Assembly (NCBI GenBank): GCA_008508345.1
Contig: QNGE01000114.1
Coordinates: 160,538-224,537, forward strand
Length of the DNA stretch: 64,000 nucleotides
Source of the DNA: Paragonimus westermani
Taxonomy: Eukaryota > Platyhelminthes > Trematoda > Plagiorchiida > Troglotrematidae
Reading direction: 5' to 3'
Made by a program: the position numbers and the translations under genes. Shown here in pieces: positions 48,044 through 59,960 of the stretch; the first letter of the stretch is position 1; each line of letters starts with the position of its first letter. The notes under the pieces were generated by a model. That model had not been told where the DNA came from. It worked only from the letters and a program-made list of their open reading frames with translations, and made no database searches.

Positions 48044-48392
48044 AAGCCAGGTCGGGAGCCCGGAAGTTTTCACATTTGAACTCATCCGCCTAAGCCACTC
48101 TGTTATCTGGAATCTACTAAATGATACAGAGGCCTGATTCCCCAAGCAGGATTTTTCAATAGATCGCACTGGAACCCATCAACATCACTGTTTATCATTG
48201 AAAGTGTATCATTTACAAGCAACTGAGTCCAACTGTAAAAACTTGTGAACTTCCGTGATGGCTTCGTAACTCACCTGTTAGCGAGTTTGCCGCGTTTGGG
48301 CATGCTGTTTCTGTCGCCGATTCAAGTCTAGCCAAAGCCGAAATCTCTAGCAATTGAGTCTCGCCTAATTCGAATAACACTTACAAGAAAAT
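48044..48392 (+). repeat. SINE B copy 2, right arm of a 349-bp inverted pair
   Basis: A-box-like TAACTCACCTGT (48267-48278) and B-box-like ATTCAAGTC (48320-48328) are 41 bases apart on the plus strand. Unrelated sequence starts immediately outside both ends, so these ends mark the mobile unit or the duplicated segment. Confidence 0.85.
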
Positions 48393-49239
48393 TCCAACCC
48401 TCTCTTTGCAATCTAGTAAAATGAAATTCACTGAAAGTTGTGACCATCTGGTTACTAGTCACACGAAAAGATTGCCAGATATTCTCTGTTACTTTTGCAC
48501 CATGGTGTATCAACTTACGAGGTAAAAAATTTGAGCAGTGCTGTCGACTACTTGCTTTTCCTATAATTTTTGGGAAATGAGTTTCTGAATCTCACTAATG
48601 CATTTTTCACATGTTTCCGATTAATTGTTCAATGTAAACACGATTCAACTGAAGAGAACCGACAACTCTTATCAGCTGTAAGTCGCAGTGCGGTAGGTTG
48701 GGTAAAGAACATGATCAAGCAGCCCAGAATGTCATAACATTTGCCAGGACTGAAACCTATAGATTTCAACAAATAAAGTGCTGGTGAGAAATCGTTAAGC
48801 TGACTGTTTCATGTTTCTGTAGAAAAAGATACTGAGTACTCTTCACCGAAACTTTACTGAAATAACTCTGTAACAAGTTTTTCACGGAATATCTAATGGT
48901 TCATTCTTTTACGTAATCAATGCTGTGCTAGAATTATGCCTGAAGGTTAAACTAACTTTTGTCAAACTATAAATGTTGCCACTGGCGTTATCTACGTAGG
49001 CCTTATTATCATACAGCATTTACTTACTTCCAAAGACTGTCATTCTACTGTTCTACAAAAATCGCGTACAATCTGGAGGGATGCCTAAGGGTTTCGCATG
49101 CATAGGAAGAGTGTGGTGTTCTGTACTTGAAGCCTGAACTAAATGGTCTTCTCATTCGACAGATGACTTCTCATGACTACAAGCTCATGGTCTAGAAAGT
49201 GTGGAGTTCACCACACTGTAGCCCTTGTTACACTCTTTG

Positions 49240-50365
49240 TTCTACTCCTTTTCAGTCCAGTAACCGTGGTCAATGAGTAGACGGCAGCAAACGGGAACTG
49301 GCTGTACACAAATCGATGACGTTGCTATGGCCAGTCCGCTCGGTCCGGTGCTAGACGAAATTTTCGTTATCCACCTGCCGTAGAACACAGTTGCTGTTAT
49401 CACTCAAACCCATTTCTATCGGTGTTATTTAGACGATATCCTACCGTATGTATCCATAGCAAAGAGACGAGAACAAGTGTAGTCGATCCAATGAACATGC
49501 CGAATTTAAAAATTAGCTGTACTATTGAAAATGATCGTGATGAGACTCTGACGTTTCTGGATGCTTTCGAAAGGCACCGGAACAGCGGCTCCGTTCTACT
49601 GTCTCTTTACCGCAAGCACAATTGGATCGAGCAGTACCTGAAATTTCACAGTTTTGTGTGGATCCGATATAGACGTGGTCTAGTGAGAACTTCGTTTATC
49701 GTGCAAGACGAATCTGTACGAAAGAAACACTAGCCAAAGAGATGTGATTTTTTGAGAACTACGTTCAGAGAAAATAGCTGTCCATCAGCGGTTTTGGGGA
49801 AATCAAGCAAGCAAAAGCCACAGTGGCTTCAGCAGCCCTCAAAATGAATGTCTACCGCCGTTTACCTAATACAGGTGATGACATTAGGACTTTGTTGGAA
49901 ACCCGTCTCACGGGGTCTATTGAGCGCACGTTCTATGCAACTCACCTGGTCACCCTGTTCACCACCAACAAAATCCTAACACCACTAAAATCAGCGCTAC
50001 CGCTTGATGCCAAATATCACATCATTCGTGAATTCTCTTATGATTGCCGGGCCACTTGCACAGAGAAACTGGAACGGTAATCTTGCCATCCGGTCAACGA
50101 ACGCATTCTAGTTTGGGTCGGAAAAACGCACATGGATACCACGATGTCGGAATCAAGTCGGAACGTGACAAGACCCAACGTACCGACATCATCGACTGCT
50201 CGACACCTGTTGACATGTCGACGCCAGTTGAGCATGGGGAAAGCGTTTCGGATACGTCACGCAACAAGAAGTCAAAAACTTCGCGGAGACATTAACAATT
50301 AACAAATAGAAGCCGCTTTTCTGTGTGCCGAAACATGTGTTCATCAATGTCAGGTTGCCTTAGTA
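49240..50365 (+). pseudogene. Penelope-like element: RT fingers-palm-thumb plus GIY-YIG region, frame-broken
   Basis: In one frame the sequence reads DDVAMASPLGPVLDEIF (49315-49365), then HFYRCYLDDIL with the catalytic YLDD at 49426-49437. The next frame carries LKISCTIENDRDETLTFLDA, LYRKHNWIEQYLKFHSF and IRYRRGLVRTSF (49500-49700). A third frame (49823-50080) has DDIRTLLETRLTGSIERTFY, the linker to the endonuclease. Decayed GIY-YIG sequence follows to about 50365 (FAETLTINK, FINVRLP). This is the domain order of Penelope-like elements, which prime at exposed ends using RT and GIY-YIG. Two frameshifts and several stops make the copy defective, although the RT aspartates survive. Confidence 0.75.
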
Positions 50366-53300
50366 ACTGACACGCATTGATGTTTGTGTAAGCGTGTGTA
50401 GGTGTGTGATCGTTGGTTTTGTTGTTTGGCTTCACAGTGTCCACTGAACTATTCTATATGTCCCATGGACTGCAGCATATAGCAGGTGCGATGCGGAGAA
50501 ACGTTCTCGAGAGATACATTGTACAGAAACCTGCATTTGAATTCCCTGTTCAAATTTTTATGAAAGAAATTTGTTTTGCTGACATTTTTTCATAGGCCTA
50601 TGTAATGCTCATTTTCGACAGTCAAAGCACCGTATAAAATCACCAATAAATGATCGGTTTAGTTCCTTTAGTAAAACCATGGCTGTGGTCAATATGTATT
50701 TGGCTTACTAATCAAGGCAGTATTTGAAGTTTAATTCGAATGCTAATCTCGGGATCTTGGCGCACTTGAATAAGCTGAACATGAACTTTAAGAACTAAGT
50801 TCTGTAACCCAAGGCATTCAAAGCATATTGTACCAAGACAAATTACGAAGTGAAATCGTTGGTCTAATTGGTATGACAAGCTAAACTCTAGGACCTGGGT
50901 GGGTGGGGCGTCCTCGGAATTAGTACACATAAGTCCGTCATATGTGGTACCACATCGGAAGACTAGAAAGTGCTTCACACGAAGATGTGTTGTAGATGAA
51001 ATTGTTAGATGTAGCAAATCTGTAGTGGTACCATAATTACTATGAATGTCTCGTTCACAAATGTGTTAAATGCTAATTTTGGAGATCACTAAAAACAAAA
51101 GCAGACACTTGTCGTGTAACATCCAGAAGCATCTATTCCCGCTGTTCTGCACTATGAGGATAAATTGTTAGGCCTGATCGCACAGCGATTATCTAACCAT
51201 GGTTTTCTTAAGTCGCAGTCAATTTTGAATTGAGAAAGCTTCAATGGTGTGGTCTCATTCCCTCCTACATCTATTAGAACAGCACCAGGTAAATCACACC
51301 AGAGCGGTCATTTTATTTATTTCTAAGATTTTCAATAGTTGCCTCCTGGGCCTACATCAGTTTGCAGCAGAGACTATGCAAAAAGCGAAATCAAGTAGAC
51401 AAAGGTTCCTGGATCCTGGAAGCCTTGAATTACTTTTCATATGATACTAAAGAATATCTGGGATATTCCTAGGACACTGTGACGGAAGCAGAGGTGTATA
51501 AGTAAGGTTTTTAGTAATTTGCAGCTTGCTACGATTGTGGGTTGGTATGATGCTGATTTGCTGAAGTGCGTCCGACTTGTCTGATTGTCCGCCATCGAGT
51601 TATTGAACTCTATGATTGTTTAATTTTAAACTGCAATTAAGCTCACAGTTTTCTCCATCCTTTCTACACTCCAACTCATACCGCTGTCCACTTATATTCT
51701 GCTACTCCAAATGACAGACTCTTCATTAATGAACGATTTCCTGTGTTGTGTAATTGGAATCAACCACGCCATCTTCTCCGCCGACGTTTTATCGTTGATC
51801 GTTGCATTTATCCACGCCAATAATGTTTTTTTATTGAGAACAAACAGGACCTTAACTTTGTCTCGTTCTGTGATAATCTTTTAATTCCGGTTGGTCCACT
51901 AAACTCTCCTGTCATCCAACGCATAGTTGGCTGTTATTGGTGTACCGCCTAAACTGTCATTAGTACGCCTTCCTTCCCAGGCACTGCTGTTGTTTCCCTG
52001 ATTTCATCGTTTTGGACTGCGTAGGTTACATTGTCTAATGGGTGTTTGACACCAACCACTATTCTCTCTGCCGGTTCCAATATACTTGAGGTTTTTACAA
52101 ATAACCACAAGTAAAGCCTGATTCACTATTCCTTTGCATTTTTTAGCCACTCTATCCTCTGTCATCCTCTGTTTTGCTATCTGGACTTTCTGATTTAATA
52201 ACGAAATTTGGACTACCCCATATTCGGTATCCGCGTCATGAACGTCGATCCGTGACTCACATGTGACAGTTCCACGTGGTCTCATAGACTATGTACGGCC
52301 GACCGATTCGGAGGTTTCAGAAACTTGGCAGTGATGGCAACTCTTAATAAGAACCTTATTATGTTTACTGTCCACACATTCATAATAAGTGTAAAACTGT
52401 ATTATTAAGTAATGCCCTGGTTAAACCACAACGAACTGACATCGATTGAGTTGTCGGTTTCGCATCGTCAAGTGTAGTCAGAAGAATAAACCGTTTAGAT
52501 CCTCAACCATGACCTAACACATCTACAGTGTTCTCTACTTCATATGCCCACGTGGTTAAGCACAGTGGGATAGGTCAGAGGAATATCTAGAAATGCCGAA
52601 CAATATGTTTCAGGTGGTTTCATTACATAACCCGTACAATGTGTTTAAAACGTTGTAATAGATATTTCTGCACCTTACGTGGAAACATTAGTTGGTTTAG
52701 TCAATATGTCTCTTCCATTGACTTATGATAAAGGAAATCTTTTTAGTTGGTGCAGCACTTCCTGCAATAACGTCGAAGTCCCTAGCAGATGGCTTGTCGT
52801 TCGACATTTCAACTTTCTCCTCGGGTACTCTTAGTGTCCGTTATGCTAGATTATGTACTGATCCCAGGCTAGTAAGAAAACTGAACTGCCGATGTTGATT
52901 TCCCGCAATTTCCGTTCCAACATTTTGCCAAACTTTTACATACAGAAATAAAATTTACGATCGCATCTTATTGGGATTCGTCACTGGGGCCGGGATAGAC
53001 CTTTGCTGAGAAACGCTTTTGGACAATCCTTTAAGCAAAACCTCCAGATGCACGGCACACCACATTGATCTGATCCTGTACAGTGCCTGGAAACCATAAA
53101 CCTCCACTGCAACAATACATTCAACGTCGATCTACTACATGAAGTATTCAGGCAACAAAGTTCAGAGGTTTGGCTTCGTTTACATACCGTACGGTTCTTT
53201 GAGAAACCCGACCACATTAACTACTGAGTTTTTGGTTACTTTTCGACTAGAATGGACACTGCAGGATACCTCATCACACTTATGCCCTTCAATGTACCGT

Positions 53301-53782
53301 GGAAATTGGGTACAGGAGAAACCTTGGATTGTATGAATTTGTGAACAGTGTAGTTAGTTTTGGTTTTCGTTCATATACACCTAACAGGACTGTGTTAGAC
53401 CATAAAAAGCGTATGATGGGCAGATTCGTTTTGGTTTTTTCATCTGCAAAAATGGGTATAAGGCTAAAGAACTCTGAGATGACCAACCAGTTTTGTGGCA
53501 TCATCTCAATCAAGCAATGCGGCGACTCTGAATAGATCTACGGTATGCGCTTAGTTTTGGGATCGCAATCGTGATGAAGTGTCTGAAGGCGACTGGGTGA
53601 ATTGTGTGCACATTTTCTGACCTGAATTTCCAGAGATGCAGATTAGTGGGATTCGGATTGTACACAAAATACTACTACTGAATTGGAACCCTGCAGTTTG
53701 TGGCACACTCTAGAAGTGTTACTTGTTAAGGGTGTTGCACATGAAGAGCTTATAGTACTTGGATAATCAAGGTGCACGCACT
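50366..53782. other. No supported gene
   Basis: AT-rich spacer with short frames on both strands. None carries a domain I recognise. Confidence 0.45.
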
Positions 53783-53808
53783 ATGTATATATATATATAT
53801 GTACATAT
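53783..53808. repeat. (AT)n simple repeat
   Basis: TATGTATATATATATATATA followed by TGTACATA. Confidence 0.85.
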
Positions 53809-54130
53809 GATCCGAACAGCAAGGTCTCATAACTATAAGGACACTCCAACTTATGGTTGATTGTGATAACCAGAATTAAATATGCCCCCTCTCACCATCT
53901 GATGTGTTGAGCTCCATTCACTGCTCACAAGCTCATTGCCAGCTAAGCACTCATAATCCGAGCTTCATGTGTCTATTGGCCAAAAGTGGAGCTTGGGAGT
54001 GGCAGCATTTTGGCTTTCAGTATAACTTATCTATAGAAATAACGTTTAGCATAATGAGACGATAAAAGTCGACAATTAATGGATTACTTGCCGTTGCCTG
54101 TACGTACAATACAAAGGTGAGGTGGTTTGT

Positions 54131-54517
54131 TCAGTTTGATCTTAAACAATGCCAAAAGGTTGCCAGTGGTTCACTGAAAGTAAAAGATGAAAGAAGATGA
54201 CTGGGCCTCAGGTGTTCGACGTCAATCAGTCCACCACCTTGCTGGAATAATGATGAACATCTCAGTGTCAAGTGTTCGTTAACACAACAGTGTTTCATAA
54301 CTGGCTGCTCATCAACGAATCCACAGATCATCATAGCAGAGAGGCGTACACCTTGGACGGACAATTTTCGGCTTTCAAGACATTTAACTCTGACAGGCCT
54401 GATCTGTTGAAAATCCACCCCTTGCGCTACAATGCAATTTCGGAGGTGAATTAGTGATAATCTCTGGGCGCTGTCAAGTTTAACGGTGACGTAAAGTGAT
54501 GTTTCTGTTAAGACCAC
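54131..54517 (-). other. 128-codon open frame, no recognised domain
   Basis: This frame is the longest in the last 20 kb apart from element relics, but its composition is unremarkable and no splice pattern supports it. A 60-codon frame overlaps it on the other strand. It is probably a chance frame or a remnant too old to place. Confidence 0.15.
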
Positions 54518-54914
54518 AACTCATGTGGTTTAGGTTACTGTTACATCATCCACTGCCATTATTTGGTCTAACACTTAATGGTCACTAAAGATCTAATGCA
54601 TATTCTTAAGGTGATAGCGGTGAGGTTTGTACGGTGGAACACTTACTGCACGCTATCCGAATCCAGGCCGAGTTGTGTAACTTTCGGTTTTGATGGCCGT
54701 ACAGATATATGGGAACGAGTGTACCTATGCGTCGAAATTAGAGTTCGTGGCTGTTTTACAAGAGGCCTGTATTGAAGTTTCGCATGTGCCACTGCATCTC
54801 CTAAAATGTCGGATAATGTACTGAAATCTTCAAGAAGAATGAAGATCACAGTTTACTTCTGTAAGTTAAGATTCATTTATGTTTGAAACATCTATGTACT
54901 CATCAGGCAATATA

Positions 54915-55165
54915 AGTTTCAGATGAGACTCAACTGTTAAAAGTCACGGCTTCGGTTCGATTCGAAGCAATGACAAATGCAGCACCTCTCAACGAGTCAA
55001 GCGCCTTACCGGCTGAGCTACGAAGCCACACAAAGAGCTCGGAAAATTCACATTTGGAATTTGTCACCCATGCGCCACATTGTCTTATATGGAATACACC
55101 AAGTTGTCCACGGGGTCGACCGCCACACTGTTGAGCATAGAAATTGTATTACTAGTAAGTAGGTT
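54915..55165 (-). repeat. SINE B family copy with a well-kept tRNA-like head
   Basis: On the minus strand the head (55027-54948) has a perfect A box TAGCTCAGCCGG (55020-55009) and a near-perfect B box CTTCGAATC (54967-54959). Its two ends, GGCTTCG and CGAAGCC, form a full seven-pair acceptor-like stem. The D, anticodon and T stems are degraded, so it is not a functional tRNA. The body resembles 59745-59960. Confidence 0.7.
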
Positions 55166-56045
55166 GGCTGACACAAATTTCACTTGTTACACGTTTGATT
55201 TTTTCCAATTGTAAATTAACTGCGCACGGTTTAAACTTCATGTATTTTGAGATTTCCTGTGCACACAAATATCCTGTCTTTTACCCACACAAGCGTGATA
55301 TTCAATTTTTTTTATCTTTAATAGGATGTAAATGAGTGCATTTTGTGGAAGAACACTTGTACAGGCCTCACGACCGGTCTATCCCGAAGTTCAACTCGCG
55401 GAGCAGAACTGCTCTGAACAAGGTCGGAAGGTTTGGAAAGTCGTACACACAAGTCCACCCCAATTAATTTAATGGTTCATGGACAAGCAACGTACAGAGT
55501 TTAGGTGCAGTAAGAGATTAATAAAAAAACTGGTTCTTACCGTCTCCTCTAACCGGCTGGACCAAATAGAGACCAAACTTTGTGGTTTCGATTACTGAGC
55601 TACGATGTCAGCACTTCAAGCAATTGTCAGCTCACACCGGCAACCCCGGGCGACTTGACTGTCCCTCTAAATCAACGGAATGTTAGCAAGTTACGCAGGC
55701 ACACATCAGTTAAGCATGGTTGTTCCGCAGTTGACAAAATATGGGAGAATTGAGAAGTAAACAGTTTTTATGCGCTTCTCTTCTGCAAAACACACGTCAA
55801 ACAATTCAGTGAAGTGGAAGATTCACTAGTACCGGCTATGAGCCGAACTGAGTAACAATGTGTTCTGTCATATGAAACCCATAGATACAGCAGTACGTCA
55901 ATAAAACTAGGGCAACGCATCTTTTTTTCTGTTTACGGTTGGGTGAATACAATAAGGGTGTGCGACTTTAATGAGCACACGGCTGAAAGTCGATGCTGTC
56001 ATGGCAATAATGGATTATTAAAGTTTTATCTTGACTTCCCTTAAT
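55166..56045. other. No supported gene
   Basis: AT-rich. A faint tRNA-like stretch occurs near 55550-55680 (CCGGCTGGACC, ACTGAGCTACGATG), too decayed to assign. Confidence 0.4.
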
Positions 56046-56440
56046 ACAAGTAACTGCCCGCTCACGTACGTACGTCCAAACGTACGCACTCGCGGATGCA
56101 CGCATTCGCTCATACAGGCACAGACGAGGAGAATGACAAATAGACGAGCGCTGGTCTGATTGAACGCTTACGCCCGTGTGCGAATGGGGCGTGTAGCGTT
56201 GGGTCTACATTGTTCTAACGCAGAGGTGAGTTGTTACCGCAAGCCGAAAAGTCCGGTTTTGGGACAGTATGTGTGTAAGCGCATATGTGCACAACACACC
56301 TGGTGTTGTACGCCTAGGTTCCTGTATGTGTGTGCGAAATCGTTTGTGAAACACCAGTGGCAGTGGCAACAACAACCGCATCTGACCGTCCCATTTCTGG
56401 TGCAGTTTGCTATTTCGGGTGGCACAACTAGCTCATAATG
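56046..56440. other. CG-denser patch; possible promoter or first exon
   Basis: ACGTACGTACGTCC, CGTACGCACTCGCGG and similar make this the most CpG-dense stretch of the right half. A 92-codon frame (56160-56438) covers it, and AGAGGTGAGT near 56222 would be a good donor. No downstream exon could be matched, so this is only a place to look. Confidence 0.2.
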
Positions 56441-59400
56441 CACGCCTAGGTAACTTGCATTAATGATCCAGTCAATCTGGTCGACAAACTAGGTCCAACA
56501 ATTCGTACTGTTACTGGCTTCTGGCCGTTGGTAGTCAGTACTTGAGTTAAACACACGATCCGCCTCAATGGTTTTACAAGTTGTGTGCAGATCACTGATT
56601 AGAGTTTAACTTTTACTGAAAAATGGTAAGCGCGTTCGAGTTAATTGGTTTCCACTGACATTCTTCATTATAAGTTTCAATACCCCATTGATTAGAAAGC
56701 TTTTAAACGAAAACCGCAACGCTCTGGTCGTTTTAACCGATCGGTTGAAGAGGTACTGCTGATGAACACCGATAGCTTAATCAATCGTTAATTGGATAGG
56801 GGAGAATGCTGACCCAGGATGAAGTTGCCTGCCCACCCTCCTCTGTTGAAAGTCCATCCTACCACAAAATTGATTGCGTAAGATAGTGGTGTCCATAACT
56901 TAGCGGCACACGGTGTTTAATAAGCATGTCCGGATCCTGGCTAAAAACGCACGTGGCATTGTAAACCGTACAGATGCAAATGTACTGAAAATAACTTGCA
57001 AACATCTTAAAAACGAGGACGATGTGCTTTTGCCACAGTTACATCTGCTACTCTACAGAAGGTCGGATGTCGGGTTGTTGAATCTACTCGTTCGGAGAAC
57101 CCCTTTTCAAAGTATATTCCATGTAACAACTTGTGTTAGTAGTACCTGCACATCGACTCATTTACATCAGTTCACCTACGTAAGTAGTTTAATGACTGTC
57201 AAGAAGTATTTGAAACCAGAGTGACCTATGGACGTCAAAGACAATCCACCTGTGTATAGTACGTTTGTGGTCTGCATGCCACAAATAGTACACATTTAAC
57301 TCATTACTTGAGGGAACTTTTCAGAAGTTTATTGAATCTTGCAAAGAGTTCCGAATCGGATTAATCATTTGATCTCCGCTAAGAGTAAATATTTAAGTAC
57401 TACATTTTATTTCCTTTAATTTCCAAGCGAGGTTTTTCAGGTTTCAGTGTGCGACCTGAGAAAGAATGGATTTCAAAGGAATTTCACTGTTAAACAACGA
57501 CCTGTGAGTCAAACGGTCGGAAGTAAGTTTTGAACGACTGTGAATAATATCAGTGAATATCTTCCCTACCTTATTCACTCCTCCCTGGGAAGCTACACAG
57601 AAATGTAGCTATCTAACGGTTGATGGCAGCATACTCACAATTTTCGATGAATCGTCACACAAAAGATGTGTCACAGCTTCTCCATGAAGTCTTCGATGGA
57701 CGGTTTATTGTGAAAAAGACACTCAAACATATCAAGTGCCTTCCGATGTAACGAATTAGATGACCGATTCAGAGCACATTACCAAGGAAAGTTATCAGAA
57801 TCATTCTCTTCTGTTCGTGGCTTATGGGAGAACATGGGTTCCATCATAGTATTATAAGGCACAGTCTGTTGCGTAGTTTTTAAATGACAGGTTGACAGTC
57901 TGAACAAAATTCTAAACAGGTTTCATTTATGGTCGTCAGTAGCGACAAGCTGACAACCGCTGGATATTACTGGTCTATGGGCAATAGATACCTATAAAAA
58001 AGCGTCGTTAAAAGCAGCAAAAGAGAATACAGCATTGTCACCCTAAAATTCAGTCTGGCCATAATTAAAACTTCACTTCTGAGGGGCATCGGCCTCTGGA
58101 AAAAGTATTCCTTATCGACAATGACGAACAGAACTGTGATTTTGTCGATTTTTCTGAGCTTATCTACATTCGTCCCATCAGCATATTGCTATACAATGAG
58201 ACTGCCACAACTGCTGACGAAGTCAAACTAGAAGCAATTTACACTCACCTTTTCACTATCCAAAAATTTTCCAGACTGCTGAAACACATTGGATAGTTCC
58301 TGGTTGGTTTATTTATGCAATGGTCCTCGTTCACAAAAAATAATGATTGTTGGATGGCTTCTCCAGAGGAGGCTCAATATTATGCATTTTCACAAAACTG
58401 AAATTATTCTCTAAAGCTTTGGTTCCTGTGATGCACATCCAACTGCCCAACAGTTGTTCTCAACAGTACGCAAGTCGACTTTCAGGAGTGGTATTGGGTT
58501 TTGTTGCTTGTCTCGTTCTCTTCATCATTTCGGCATCAGGAAAAATAAGGTCACCAGTTTGTGTCTCACTTCAGCTACGTAATGCACACAATGATGTTCC
58601 ACCTGTTACGGGATCTGCGGCATCCAACTGCATCCCAAATGTAAATTCATCAATAGTACACCTTGTACATGTCCCACCAAAGTTGTGTCCTGTCACTTGA
58701 CAGCTAACTCTGGTGTATCAGAAGGGCTACCTTATCCCTCTTTCTAGTCTCAATACAAACAAATGTGTTCCACAACATAGCTGATGACTGTTTTTTTTAT
58801 CTTTTGTCATATTTCTCACCGCACATTATTGAAGTAAGGTTGATCGAAACTGAACGACCGGTCGAATACTAATAACCTGTCATTGGATGTTCCAAAATGT
58901 GCGGTTGTTTTGGATCACCAAATCGATATGTGTAACGCAGATAGTGATATTCGGGATCCCACGATCAATAAGTTCAAATAATTACGGTATATCTTTCACC
59001 ACAGTATACTTGGGTCTTTCCATGACAGTGGGATTTTCCTAAATACATTGAAATTCTCTTTTTTCACACCGTATAAATATTTTCCAGTCAACAGCCATCC
59101 TATTTCAAGGCTTACTAAGATCTGTGCACTTTTTCAGTGATCATATTCTCGCTTACTGTTCCGTTTCCTTTTAACATAACAGCTCGAACACTGGAAAAAG
59201 CTCATGAAATGTCAAAATGTGTTTTTAACCGGTTTTCCATCAGTGCATACTGTCGTTTTACTCTAGACATAGCCTTGCTTAATACGTGAAATGAGGTTAA
59301 TTTTATGTCACGATTCGACTAGAACATGAACTGACGACCTCAGAGGTATTAACACTATTTTCGACAATTATGTGTGTTCAGTCTTTTCATATTTACCGTG

Positions 59401-59744
59401 CCTCACTAACTGCATTATAATGACTGTCGGTTTAAACTCCTGGGTTCAATCCAGGCACTTCATTACCATACGCAGACAAAGATTGTCAGGACGGTCGGAA
59501 CAAATATACACCATTGGTAATGAATAGAAAATAATCTCGCGAATGTTACAGGAAGTTTAATGGATGATGACTTCATTTTCAAGAGGCTTTTGGCTCACAC
59601 CAGTAATGGTGATTCAGTGAGACAGGTGATGTCAAATGACTATGAGTTCTACTACTCTGTGCTCTAGAAAGTGGCTGAAATTGTTGTCACTGTAATTTGT
59701 ATTCGATTCAGAGAACAAAAAAGGGCTCCCAGTGACCACGTAAG
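56441..59744. other. No firmly supported gene
   Basis: Short frames only. Two are slightly unusual: a 36-codon frame at 58121-58231 with a textbook signal-peptide shape, and a 117-codon frame at 58347-58700 with one hydrophobic segment (VVLGFVACLVLFIISASG). Neither has splice or homology support. Confidence 0.35.
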
Positions 59745-59960
59745 TGTACATCTGTACTTCAAGGGAGGTCCATTCGCGAGAATCTTGGGCTTCAACGACA
59801 GAAACGGTAAGTCGAGACACGGCTAGTGTTCTACTAGCCGAAGCTACGAAGCTACGTCTGAAAGCCTGGGAAATTCACACATGGACACAGATACCCAACC
59901 AACTGACTGTGTCATATGGAGTCCACTAGATGCTCATGTACATACACATTTGGTAACAAA
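59745..59960 (-). repeat. SINE B family copy, diverged
   Basis: The complement contains GTAGCTTCGGCTAGTAG in A-box position. Its body (GGAAATTCACACATGG, GTGTCATATGGAGTCCAC on the plus strand) matches 55045-55110. Confidence 0.5.

Noticed and set aside
54948..55027. A functional tRNA gene
   Set aside because: The A box and end stem are good, but the D, anticodon and T stems do not pair and the body continues as a SINE.
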